From the NCBI GenBank assembly GCA_901538445.1, contig LR594584.1:4058649-4122648 (forward strand): a DNA stretch of 64,000 bases, given 5' to 3'. A program made the position numbers and the translations under genes. This DNA is from Gemmataceae bacterium. Its GTDB lineage: Bacteria; Planctomycetota; Planctomycetia; Gemmatales; Gemmataceae. A model generated the notes under the pieces. That model did not search any database. It saw nothing but the letters and a program-made list of their open reading frames with translations, and had not been told where the DNA came from. This document shows, one piece after another, positions 27,654 to 36,277 of this stretch (positions are counted from its first letter, which is position 1; each line of letters begins with the position of its first letter).

Positions 27654-29018
27654 TCACTTCTTCTTCACCGCTCCGCCGCCGTTGGGGCTGAGCCGCTTCC
27701 ACCAGTCCGGGCCGTCCTTCTCGACCTCCGCGGTCACCTCCTTGAGGCGCTTCGTCATCGCGGCGAGGCGCTCCGTTTCCTTCCCGCTCAAGTCGGCCGC
27801 CTCCTTCGGGTCGGCCTTCAGGTCGTACAACTCGACCTTGGTGAAGTCCTGCGACGCGAGGATCTTCCAGTCGCCGTCCCGCATCGCCACGTGAAGGTTG
27901 TTGGGGGCCATGTTCAGTCGCCAGTAGAGCGGCACCTTGCGGTCCGCGGCCGCGACCTTGCCCGTCAACACGGGGAGCACGTCCGTGCCGTCGATGACCC
28001 GGTCCGCGGGCGGCTTCACCCCACAGATCCCGAGCACCGTCGGGAACAGGTCGCTGCCGATCACCGGGCCGTCGGCGGTCGTGTTCGGCTTGATGCGCCC
28101 CGGCCACCGGGCCAGGCCGGGCACCCGGATGCCGCCCTCGTACATCGCCCGCTTCCGCCCGCGGAGGCCGCCGGTGCTGCCGCGGGTGCGGTTCTTCAAC
28201 CCGTCGCCCTCGGGTCCGTTGTCGGAGGTGAAGAACACGAACGTCGTCCCGGTCAGCTTTTGCTCGTCGAGCGCCTTCATGAGTTTGCCGAAAGCGTGGT
28301 CGAGTTGCGACACGTTGCCGTGGTGCTGGCGCAGGTCCCCGTCGAGGTCCGCGTAGGGCTTCTGGAACTCCGGGTCGGTCTCGATCGGCAGGTGCGGCTC
28401 GTGTGCCCAGACGGCCAGGAAGAACGGCTTCGACTTGTCCCGCTTGTTCGCCAGCCAGTCGATCGCCTCGTCGGCGACGAGCGGGGCGGAGAACCCCTCC
28501 AGTTTCCCGACCGGCGTGCCGTTGCGGACGAAGTTGCTCGGGTTCTTGTGGCTCGGCCCGGCGTTGTTCTGGGTCGCCATCCAGTGGTCGTACCCGTGGT
28601 CGCCGGGCTGCGGCTGGGCCGGGTCGTTGAACTTGCCGTTGAGGTGCCACTTCCCGACGTGGCAGGTGGCGTAGCCGGACTCCTTCAGCAGTTTGGGGAG
28701 CGTGACCTCGCTGGCGCGCAGGTGGACCTCGCTCCCCTCGGCGATCCAGGTATAGACCCCGTTGCGGTGCGGCGTGCGGCCGGTCAGGATCGCGGACCGC
28801 GACGGCGAGCACACGGCACTCGCCGCGTAGCACTGCGTCAGGCGGACGCCCTCCTGCGCGAACGCGTCCAGGTTCGGGGTCTTGATCCGCGGGTGGCCGT
28901 AGCACCCGAGGTCGCCGTACCCGAGGTCGTCGGCCAGAAAGACGACCACGTTGGGGCGCTCGGCCGCCCGGACGGGCGGGGCGACAACCAGCGCGGACAG
29001 AACCAGAATCGCCCTCAT
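27654..29018 (-). CDS. Secreted arylsulfatase-like sulfatase
   Basis: 454 residues. ATG overlaps the upstream sulfatase stop (ATGA). Signal peptide 1-19. Metal ligands ADD (29-31), formylglycine motif CSPSR with Cys70, GKWHLNGKFN, metal motif FFTSDNGPEGDG, then RGRKRAMYEGGIRVPG. C-terminal VELYDLKADPKEAADLS and a short Lys-rich end. Second gene of a two-gene minus-strand operon. Confidence 0.92.
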   Translation of the reverse strand: MRAILVLSALVVAPPVRAAERPNVVVFLADDLGYGDLGCYGHPRIKTPNLDAFAQEGVRLTQCYAASAVCSPSRSAILTGRTPHRNGVYTWIAEGSEVHLRASEVTLPKLLKESGYATCHVGKWHLNGKFNDPAQPQPGDHGYDHWMATQNNAGPSHKNPSNFVRNGTPVGKLEGFSAPLVADEAIDWLANKRDKSKPFFLAVWAHEPHLPIETDPEFQKPYADLDGDLRQHHGNVSQLDHAFGKLMKALDEQKLTGTTFVFFTSDNGPEGDGLKNRTRGSTGGLRGRKRAMYEGGIRVPGLARWPGRIKPNTTADGPVIGSDLFPTVLGICGVKPPADRVIDGTDVLPVLTGKVAAADRKVPLYWRLNMAPNNLHVAMRDGDWKILASQDFTKVELYDLKADPKEAADLSGKETERLAAMTKRLKEVTAEVEKDGPDWWKRLSPNGGGAVKKK

Positions 29019-30415
29019 CGCTTGGCCCCCGCTTCGGTGGTCTTGATCAGCGCCGACAGTTCGGCGCGCGTCTTCGCCATCTCCGGCTTGTCCGCGAGGT
29101 TGACCCACTCGCCCGGGTCGGTCGCGTGGTCGTACAGCTCTGCGCCTTTGCTCCCACCGTCCCACTCGGTGTAACGGTATCGCTCGGTGCGGACCGACCG
29201 CCCGAGGACCGGCCCGCGCTTGACGACGGTGAGCGCCGCATCCTTGTGCTTCCGACTCGGGTCGCCGAGAAGCCCGCGGAGGCTCGCCCCTTCGAGTTCC
29301 TTTGGGACGTCTTTGAGGGCGCACAGGTCGGCCAGGGTCGGGTAGAGGTCGATGAACTCCGCGAGCGCCGCGCTCGGCGTGCCGTTCCCCTTCGCACCCG
29401 GCGCGCGCACGATCAGGGGCGTGCGGCAACTCCGCTCGAAGAGCGTGTTCTTGTTCCACCAGTTCCGCACGCCGAGTTCGTAGCCGTGGTCGCCGAGGAA
29501 CACCACGATCGTGTTGTCGCTCAACTTGTTCTTGTCGAGCGCGTCGAGCAGTCGGCCCACCTGCGCGTCCATGAAACTGATGCCCGCGTAGTAGGCGTGC
29601 AGGAACTCGCGCCGCTCCTTGTCGGTGAACCCGTCGAACGCGACCGCGAGCGCGCCGCCGGCGAGGGAGAGCGGGTACGGCGGCTTGTACCCTTCGGGGG
29701 ATTTCGGGAGATCGAATTTGCTCGAGTCGTAGAGTTCGAAGTACTTCTTGGGGGACTGGAACGGGTCGTGCGGGCGGTAGAACCCGACCGCGAGGAACAG
29801 CGGCTTATCTCGCTTCTCGCCGAGCACCTTCACGGCCTCGTCCGCGAGTTGCCCGTCGGCCTGTTCGCCGTCCGCCCCCTCGGCCGCGAGCCACCGGCAC
29901 CACGCCAGGGTCCCGCCGGTCAGGTTGCGGCCGTCGCCCTTGTTCCCCGCAGCGGTGGTCTGGCCGTAGAGCACGCGATCGAACGACCTCGGGTCGTCCA
30001 TTTCCTTCTTCGTGTCGTCCGGAGACAGTCCGCGGTGGAACACCTTGCCGAGCCCGATCGATTCGTAGCCGTTCTTGCGGAACAGTTCGGGCAGCGTGAC
30101 CGCGTCCGGGAGAGGCCTCCGGAAGTGTGTGGCGTTGTCCATCACGCGGGTGGTGGTCGGCCGCAGGCCCGTGAGGAACGAGGTGCGGCTCGGGTTGCAC
30201 ACGGGGTACTGAATGTAGGCGCGGTCGAACCGCACCCCGGTCGCGGCGAGCCGGTCGAGGTTCGGCGACTTCACGACCATGTGGCCGTAGCACCCGAGGT
30301 CACAGTTCAGGTCGTCGGAGACGATGAACAAGACGTTCGGCGGCCTCGCGGGCTCGCCGGCCAGCGCGGGGTGCGCGGCGGCCGCCAGCGCGGTCAGGGA
30401 GAGGAGCAAGCGCAT
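29015..30415 (-). CDS. Secreted iduronate-2-sulfatase-like sulfatase
   Basis: 466 residues. Signal peptide 1-19. Metal ligands SDD (33-35), formylglycine motif CNPSR with Cys73 followed by FLTGLRPTTT. The segments GKVFHRGLSPDD, FYRPHDPFQSPKKYFELYD and VVFLGDHGYELGVRNWWNKN are characteristic of the iduronate-2-sulfatase branch. Substrate prediction at family level only: 2-O-sulfate on a uronic acid residue. First gene of the minus-strand pair; ATG chosen because the signal peptide follows directly. Confidence 0.92.
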   Translation of the reverse strand: MRLLLSLTALAAAAHPALAGEPARPPNVLFIVSDDLNCDLGCYGHMVVKSPNLDRLAATGVRFDRAYIQYPVCNPSRTSFLTGLRPTTTRVMDNATHFRRPLPDAVTLPELFRKNGYESIGLGKVFHRGLSPDDTKKEMDDPRSFDRVLYGQTTAAGNKGDGRNLTGGTLAWCRWLAAEGADGEQADGQLADEAVKVLGEKRDKPLFLAVGFYRPHDPFQSPKKYFELYDSSKFDLPKSPEGYKPPYPLSLAGGALAVAFDGFTDKERREFLHAYYAGISFMDAQVGRLLDALDKNKLSDNTIVVFLGDHGYELGVRNWWNKNTLFERSCRTPLIVRAPGAKGNGTPSAALAEFIDLYPTLADLCALKDVPKELEGASLRGLLGDPSRKHKDAALTVVKRGPVLGRSVRTERYRYTEWDGGSKGAELYDHATDPGEWVNLADKPEMAKTRAELSALIKTTEAGAKR

Positions 30416-30734
30416 GACGTGTTCTCGGTGCGGGAGCGGCCCGGGTCGCGAGCGTGATGGGGTAAACCCCGTCCCCCGCCCCGAGTTTCGCGGCCCGATC
30501 GGGGCACACCCCGTCCGGGTCCGGCTGGCGATTCGGGCGAGCGGGTCGGTGACTTCCGTGTGTGACAACCCGGCGTTCCGGGCTACCATACTGCATCACC
30601 CGGTCGACCCGGCCCGGTTCCCGCAAACGGTTCGCACGGGACGGTGTCGCGGCCAAGGCCACCGGTCCGATGTCGGTACCGTCGCCCGTGTGGCCGTTCG
30701 GTCCGGCGTCGCCGCCCGTCCCCGGAGTCCTCGC
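30416..30734. other. 319-base divergent intergenic region between sulfatase operons
   Basis: No credible gene. It should contain promoters for both flanking sulfatase operons; one plus-strand candidate is listed separately. No notable inverted repeat. Confidence 0.5.
30562..30589 (+). promoter_or_regulatory. Weak promoter candidate for the sulfatase at 30735
   Basis: GTGACA (30562-30567), 16-base spacer, TACCAT (30584-30589). About 145 bases upstream of the start codon; the boxes match consensus only partly. Confidence 0.3.
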
Positions 30735-32279
30735 ATGTATCGCCCGATGCGTCTGCTCGCGGTCCTGGCGGTGGTGGCCGGCGCGTGCCCTTGCCCGGTC
30801 CGGGCCGCCGGGCCGGTCAAACCCAACATCGTGTACATCCTCGCGGACGACCTCGGGTACGGGGACGTCGGCTGCTACAACCCGGCGTCCAAGATCCCCA
30901 CGCCGAACATCGACCAACTGGCCCGGGACGGGGTGCGGTTCACGGACGCGCACGCGCCGTCGTCGGTCTGCACGCCGACCCGCTACGCCCTGCACACGGG
31001 CCGGTACGCGTGGCGGACGCGGTTGCAGCGGAACGTGATCGGCCCGTTCTCGGAGCCGCTCATCGCGGGGAAGCAACTCACGGTCGCCGGGCTGCTCCGC
31101 GAGCAGGGGTACGCCACGGCGTGCATCGGCAAGTGGCACCTGGGCTGGGGCTGGCCCAGGCCCGGCGCCGACGGCAAGCGGGACTTCACGAAAGCGATTC
31201 CCGACGGGCCGACCGCCCGCGGCTTCGACCTCTACTTCGGGACCGACGTTCCGAACTACCCGCCGTACTGCTTTCTGGAGAACGACCGCACCGTCGGCGT
31301 CCCGTCGGGGGCCGCCCCCGTCGGCCGCGACGCGTTCAACATCCCCGGCCCGATGGTGCCCGGCTGGAAGCTGGTCGACGTGCTCCCGGGTCTGGAGAAG
31401 CGTGCGGTCGGGTACATCGAACAGGCCGCGAAGGGCGGCAAGCCGTTCTTCCTGTACCTGCCGCTCACGTCGCCGCACTACCCGGTCGTGCCCGCCGCGG
31501 CGTTCAAGGGCACGAGCAAGGCGGGCGACTACGGCGACTTCGTGGCGCAGACCGATCATGTCGTGGGCCGGGTGCTCGACGCGCTGGAGCGGAGCGGCGT
31601 CGCGGGGAACACGCTGGTGGTCCTCACGAGCGACAACGGCCCGGAGGTGTCCGGCGAGGTGAGCCCCGGGGTGTACGACCGGCTGAAGGAGTTTGGGCAC
31701 GCGAGCACGGGCGCGCTCCGCGGGGCGAAGCGGGACGCCTGGGAGGGCGGGCACCGGGTGCCGTTCGTCGCCCGGTGGCCGGGGAAGATCCCGGCGGGCA
31801 CGAGCTGCGACGAGACAGTCTGCCACGTCGATCTCATGGCCACACTCGCCGCGCTTCTGGGGGTCAAGTTGCCCGCCGACGCGGGCGTCGATAGTGTCAA
31901 CATTCTCCCCGCGCTCCTCGGCGAGAAGCGCACGGCCCCGCTCCGGGAGGCGACGGTCCACCACAGCGGGCGGGGCACGTTCGCGGTCCGCCGCGGGGAC
32001 TGGGTGCTGGTCCTCGCACCCACCGGCGACGACAACGGCAAGCACGGCGAGCCCCCGTGGTTCCAGAAAGACCGGGGGTACGCGCCGCACGCCGAGGCCG
32101 GGGAACTCTACAACCTCGCCGCGGACCCGGCCCAGAAGAAGAACCTGTACGCGGCCGAGCCGGCGAGGGTGAAGGAACTGGCGGCCCTGATGGAGCGCTA
32201 CGTGGCGCAGGGCCGGAGCACGCCCGGACCGAAGCAAGCGAACGATGTGGACGTCATTTGGGACAGGCGCGGCAAGTAG
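30735..32279 (+). CDS. Secreted arylsulfatase-like sulfatase
   Basis: 514 residues; ATG with CCGGAG seven bases upstream. Signal peptide about 1-25. Metal ligands ADD (37-39), formylglycine motif CTPTR with Cys79, GKWHLGWGWPRPG, metal motif VLTSDNGPEVSGE, then RGAKRDAWEGGHRVPFVA. C-terminal GELYNLAADPAQKKNLYA. The long insert near residues 150-220 resembles the arylsulfatase A group. It begins a plus-strand run with a Sel1/C39 gene and a DUF1080 gene. Confidence 0.92.
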   Translation: MYRPMRLLAVLAVVAGACPCPVRAAGPVKPNIVYILADDLGYGDVGCYNPASKIPTPNIDQLARDGVRFTDAHAPSSVCTPTRYALHTGRYAWRTRLQRNVIGPFSEPLIAGKQLTVAGLLREQGYATACIGKWHLGWGWPRPGADGKRDFTKAIPDGPTARGFDLYFGTDVPNYPPYCFLENDRTVGVPSGAAPVGRDAFNIPGPMVPGWKLVDVLPGLEKRAVGYIEQAAKGGKPFFLYLPLTSPHYPVVPAAAFKGTSKAGDYGDFVAQTDHVVGRVLDALERSGVAGNTLVVLTSDNGPEVSGEVSPGVYDRLKEFGHASTGALRGAKRDAWEGGHRVPFVARWPGKIPAGTSCDETVCHVDLMATLAALLGVKLPADAGVDSVNILPALLGEKRTAPLREATVHHSGRGTFAVRRGDWVLVLAPTGDDNGKHGEPPWFQKDRGYAPHAEAGELYNLAADPAQKKNLYAAEPARVKELAALMERYVAQGRSTPGPKQANDVDVIWDRRGK

Positions 32280-32309
32280 CGCGCGACAACCCGGAGGAGG
32301 TGCGCACCC

Positions 32310-33575
32310 GTGAAGCACCGGCTCTCAGTGTTGGTCGTCCTCCTTGCGGCCCTCGCGCCCGCCAGTGCGGACGACACGGTATCGACGAAGGACCTCATCG
32401 CTCGGGCCAACCGGGGCGACACCGGCGCGCAACTGGCGCTGGCGTACCGCTACCGCGACGGCACGGGCGCGACCCGGGACTACGCCGAGGCCATGCGGTG
32501 GGCGCACCCCCTCGCGGACCGGGGCGACGCCGCCGCGAGGGACTTTGTTGGCTGGATGTACTTCGAAGGCCTGGGCGTGAAGCGGAGCCCGGAGGTCGCC
32601 GCGGGGTACTTCAGGGCCGCGGCGGACAAATCGGCCGCCGCCGCCTGGAACCTGGGCAACTGCTACTTCGCCGCCCAGGGCGTCGAGCAGGACGTTCCGA
32701 AGGCGCTGGCCGCCTGGAAGAAGGCGGCGGCGATGGGCCACGGGCGGGCCGCGTCCACGGCCGCGATGGCGTACCTCGCGGGCGAGGGCGTTCCCGCCGA
32801 CCAGAAGGAGGCCCGGAAACTGGCCGAACTCGCGGCGGGCCTGAACGACCCCAACGGCCTCGTCGTGCTGGGCGAACTCGACTTCCGGGCCGGCGACGCC
32901 GACAAGGCCCGCGCGAGTTGGACGAAGGTCTCGAAGACGAAACCGGTCGGGGCCACCGGCCACCCCGAGCAGCCGAGCGACCAGATGGCCGCGCAACAAG
33001 GGGCCGACCTGCTGGCGCTCCTCGAGTACCGCGGCCGGAAGGCCGAGCCGGGCAAGTTCGCGCTGGCGGACGTGCCCCACGTCCACCAAGGGTGGAACAA
33101 CTGCGGGGCGACCAGTTGCGCGATGCTCGCCCGCTCGCAGGGCAAGGGGGTCGGCGGCTGGGACGTCAAGAAGCTGTGCCCGTCCCCGGTCGGCACGGGC
33201 ACCGACTGGGGGGACCTTCTCAAGGCCTCGGAGAAGCTCGACCTCCGCTGGAAGCTGGTCACGTTCGCGCCCGACGACGACGGGTTCGACAAGGCGACCG
33301 CGTTCGCTCGGGGCGAACTGGACGCCGGCCGCCCCCTCGTCATCGACTTCAAGTACACCGGGGACAACTACCCCGGGGGCGAGGCCGGGCACACGCTGAC
33401 CCTGGCCGGGTACGTCGCGAAGGACGACCTCTACGTCCTCTGCAACCCCGCCATCGCCACGCCCGGGTTGCAGTTGATGACCGCCAGGGACCTGAAGCGG
33501 TACTGGCGGTCGGACCACTACGGGGCGCTGTCCAAGAACGTGCTCTCGCGGCCCGCCATCGTTCTCGATCGGTGA
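32310..33575 (+). CDS. Secreted Sel1-repeat protein with C39-like peptidase domain
   Basis: 421 residues, GTG start with GGAGGAGG ten bases upstream. Signal peptide 1-20. Residues about 30-195 are Sel1-type repeats (GDTGAQLALAYRYRDGTGAT, AARDFVGWMYFEGLGVKR, AYLAGEGVPADQKEARKLAE). Residues about 255-421 resemble C39-like cysteine peptidases: Cys265 in WNNCGATSCAM, His near 360 in EAGHTLTLAGY, and CNPA as a possible third site. Possibly a periplasmic peptidase or processing enzyme brought to partners by the Sel1 repeats. Start is 30 bases after the sulfatase stop. Confidence 0.75.
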   Translation: MKHRLSVLVVLLAALAPASADDTVSTKDLIARANRGDTGAQLALAYRYRDGTGATRDYAEAMRWAHPLADRGDAAARDFVGWMYFEGLGVKRSPEVAAGYFRAAADKSAAAAWNLGNCYFAAQGVEQDVPKALAAWKKAAAMGHGRAASTAAMAYLAGEGVPADQKEARKLAELAAGLNDPNGLVVLGELDFRAGDADKARASWTKVSKTKPVGATGHPEQPSDQMAAQQGADLLALLEYRGRKAEPGKFALADVPHVHQGWNNCGATSCAMLARSQGKGVGGWDVKKLCPSPVGTGTDWGDLLKASEKLDLRWKLVTFAPDDDGFDKATAFARGELDAGRPLVIDFKYTGDNYPGGEAGHTLTLAGYVAKDDLYVLCNPAIATPGLQLMTARDLKRYWRSDHYGALSKNVLSRPAIVLDR

Positions 33576-33629
33576 AGACGCGGGCGCTCCCCACCGAACG
33601 GACCACCACTCCCCCATTGAGGCACTCGG

Positions 33630-34373
33630 ATGACGTTCGCGATCCCGTTGGCACTCGCCCTTGTCGCGGCCGAGCCCGACTTCAAGCCCGACCAGGGCAC
33701 GCTCCCCGTTCCGCCGCCCAAGGGCGCGCACGTGCTCCTCGACGACAAGGGGAACCACGCGTTCCTGAGCATGGCCGGGGAGAAGATCGACTGGCCCGTC
33801 GAGGACGGGGCGCTCGTCTCGACGTCGAACAAGAAGAACCAGAACCACATCGTCTCGAAGTTGCACTTCCGGGACGCGGACATCCACGTCGAGTTCCTGC
33901 TCCCGGAGAAGGGCACCGGGAACAGCGGCGTGTACCTCCACGGGAACTACGAGGTGCAGGTGCTGAACTCGGTCGGCAAGGAGAAGCCCACCCAGGAGGA
34001 CGCCGGCGCGCTGTACGGGTTCGCCGCGCCGCTCGTCAACGCCTGCCGCAAGCCGGGCGAGTGGCAGGTGCTCGACATCCGGTACCGGGCCCCGCGGCGC
34101 GACGGGGCGGGCACGATCACCGAGAACGGGACCGTCACGGTGTGGTTCAACGGGCAGAAGGTGCAGGACGGGACCGCGTTCGGCGAGCCGAAGTCGTCGT
34201 TCCACCCGTTCCGGTACGGCACGACCCCGTACCTCGAGAAGATCCGCGACCAGCAGAAGAAAACGGCGACCGGTCCCGTGTTCCTCCAGGACCACGGCAA
34301 CCCGGTGAAGTTCCGCAACGTGTGGGTGGTCCCGGCCGACGACCGCGCGTTCGTCTACGACCCCGAGAAGTGA
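33630..34373 (+). CDS. DUF1080 (3-keto-disaccharide hydrolase-type) secreted protein
   Basis: 247 residues. Short signal peptide (about 1-14, AIPLALALVAAEP). One DUF1080 concanavalin-like beta-sandwich: HIVSKLHFRDADIHVEFLLP, NSGVYLHGNYEVQVLNS, KPGEWQVLDIRYRAPR, VTVWFNGQKVQD and a final PVKFRNVWVVP. The family is very common in planctomycete polysaccharide loci, and some members hydrolyse 3-keto-glycosides. Co-oriented with the Sel1/C39 gene, 54 bases apart; its stop is followed after 14 bases by a transposase remnant. Confidence 0.85.
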   Translation: MTFAIPLALALVAAEPDFKPDQGTLPVPPPKGAHVLLDDKGNHAFLSMAGEKIDWPVEDGALVSTSNKKNQNHIVSKLHFRDADIHVEFLLPEKGTGNSGVYLHGNYEVQVLNSVGKEKPTQEDAGALYGFAAPLVNACRKPGEWQVLDIRYRAPRRDGAGTITENGTVTVWFNGQKVQDGTAFGEPKSSFHPFRYGTTPYLEKIRDQQKKTATGPVFLQDHGNPVKFRNVWVVPADDRAFVYDPEK

Positions 34374-34387
34374 CCCCGGCCGGCGCG

Positions 34388-34783
34388 GTGAGCGAGTGTC
34401 GGCCCGACGAGGTGTGGAAGGGTCTGCTGAACGTGGCGGTGGCCCGGTATCGGTTCCTGGTCGCGCAGATCGACCAGACTGAGAAGCAACTCGATGCGAT
34501 CGCCGCGACCGCTAAGGCGACCCAGTTGCTCGAAACCATCCCGGGCGTCGGGCCGCGAACGGCCGAGGCGGTGGCGGCAGACCTGGGCGACGCGAAGCGG
34601 TTCGCGACGGCCAAGCAGGTCGGGGCGTCTGCGGGGTTGGTGCCGAAGCAGTACCAGAGCGGGGTGACGGATCGGAAGGGTCGGATCACGCGCCGGGGTC
34701 CGGGGATCTTGCGGAAGCTGTTGGTCGAGTGCGGGTGGTGCATGCTGCGGTACAACCAGTGGGCGCGAGCCTGGGGGTCGTAG
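34388..34783 (+). pseudogene. IS110-family transposase remnant (C-terminal domain only)
   Basis: 131 codons matching the C-terminal Transposase_20 domain of IS110-family transposases: helix AVARYRFLVAQIDQTEKQL, helix-hairpin-helix TIPGVGPRTAEAVAADLGD, then GLVPKQYQSGVTDRKGRITR, which keeps the conserved serine. The N-terminal DEDD RuvC-like domain is missing, so about two thirds of the gene are lost and the element cannot move itself. No element ends can be defined by eye. It marks an old insertion within the sulfatase island. Confidence 0.8.
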
Positions 34784-34877
34784 CGTGCGGCCGCGGGTCC
34801 TCGTGGGATCGCCGGCCCAGAGGCTATCTGTTGGTCAGTTTCCCATCGCACGACGCCCCAGCGCGTGAGGTTTTCGC

Positions 34878-36248
34878 GTGCCTTTCCCCTGCCCCACCTG
34901 GCGCACCGTCGTCGCCGTATTCGCCGTCTGCCTCGCGCCGATCTCGGCGGCCGCCGGCGACCGGCCGCACGTTGTCGTCGTGCTGGCCGACGACCTCGGG
35001 CCGGGAGACCTCGGCTGTTGGGGCGGAACAGTCGCGGAGACCCCGAACATCGACCGCCTCGCGAAGGAGGGGACGCGGTTCACCCGCTACTACGCGGCGT
35101 CCCCGATCTGCTCGCCGTCGCGGTGCGGCCTGATCACCGGCCAGTACCCGGCGCGGTGGAAGCTCACCAGCTACCTCCAGACGAAGGCCGGCAACCGCGG
35201 GTGCGGGCAGGCCGACCACCTCGACCCCGAGGCCCCGTCAGTGGCCCGCGCCCTGAGGGCGGCCGGGTACAAGACCGCGCACTTCGGGAAGTGGCACCTC
35301 GGGGGCGGGCGGGACGTGGCCGACGCACCCAAGTTCGCGGCCTACGGGTTCGACGAGCATGTCGGCACCTGGGAGAGCCCGGAGCCGCACCCGGACATCA
35401 CCGCCGGGGACTGGATCTGGTCACCGAAGGACAAGGTCAAGCGGTGGGAGCGGACCGGCTTCTACGTGGACAAGGCGCTCGACTTCCTGGCCCGGCACAA
35501 GGACGACGCGCCGTGCTTCGTGAACGTGTGGCTCGACGACCCGCACACCCCGTGGGTCCCGAACGCCCGGGCCGGCAAGGGGCAGGAGACGGCCGCGGCG
35601 CTGGCCGAGGTGCTGGCGGAGAACGACCGGCAGGTGGGCCGGTTGCTGGCCGGGTTGAAGAAGCTCGGGGTCGACCGCGACACCCTCGTGGTGTTCGCGA
35701 GCGACAACGGGCCCCTCCCGACCCTCGGCGGGAAGCGGTCCGGCGGGCTCCGCGGGTGCAAACTGAGCCTGTACGAGGGGGGCGTTCGCGTCCCGCTGAT
35801 CGTCCGGTGGCCCGGAACGGTCCCTGCCGGTGCCGTGGATACTTCGACCGTGGTGGCCGCGGTCGACCTGTTCCCCACACTCTGTGCCGTGACCGGAGCC
35901 ACGCGGCCGAAGGGCGTGGTGTTCGACGGGGAGGACCGGTCGGCGGCCCTGCGCGGCAAGCCGGCCGCGGGGCGGGCGAAGCCCGTGTTCTGGGAGTACG
36001 GGCGAAACGAGGCGTTCTTCAAGTACCCCACGCCGGGGGCCGGGGCCAAGACGACCGACCGGTCGCCCCCGGTCGCCGTGCTCGACGGCGACTGGAAGCT
36101 GCTCATGAACGCCGACGGGTCGGGGGCCGAGTTGTACGACCTGCGGGCTGACGCCGGTGAGTCGAAGAACGTGGCGGCCGACCACACCGCCGAGGCGGCC
36201 CGGCTAACGAAGCTCGCCGTGGCGTGGCGGAAGTCGCTGCCCGACTGA
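34878..36248 (+). CDS. Secreted arylsulfatase-like sulfatase
   Basis: 456 residues, GTG start. Signal peptide about 1-26. Metal ligands ADD (37-39), formylglycine motif CSPSR with Cys78, GKWHLGGGRDVAD, metal motif VFASDNGPLPTLGGKRSGG, then CKLSLYEGGVRVPLIV. C-terminal AELYDLRADAGESKNVAA. First of three tandem plus-strand sulfatases. Two bases (TG) of the start context are close to the end of the IS110 remnant (94-base gap), so its promoter may have been changed by that insertion. Confidence 0.92.
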   Translation: MPFPCPTWRTVVAVFAVCLAPISAAAGDRPHVVVVLADDLGPGDLGCWGGTVAETPNIDRLAKEGTRFTRYYAASPICSPSRCGLITGQYPARWKLTSYLQTKAGNRGCGQADHLDPEAPSVARALRAAGYKTAHFGKWHLGGGRDVADAPKFAAYGFDEHVGTWESPEPHPDITAGDWIWSPKDKVKRWERTGFYVDKALDFLARHKDDAPCFVNVWLDDPHTPWVPNARAGKGQETAAALAEVLAENDRQVGRLLAGLKKLGVDRDTLVVFASDNGPLPTLGGKRSGGLRGCKLSLYEGGVRVPLIVRWPGTVPAGAVDTSTVVAAVDLFPTLCAVTGATRPKGVVFDGEDRSAALRGKPAAGRAKPVFWEYGRNEAFFKYPTPGAGAKTTDRSPPVAVLDGDWKLLMNADGSGAELYDLRADAGESKNVAADHTAEAARLTKLAVAWRKSLPD

Positions 36249-36277
36249 GCGGCCGGGGTGTTCCGAGGAGGTGCAAC

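Noticed and set aside
32057..34387. Plus-strand open frame continuous with the IS110 remnant
   Set aside because: It is an out-of-frame shadow of the Sel1/C39 and DUF1080 genes; only the last 132 codons resemble a transposase.
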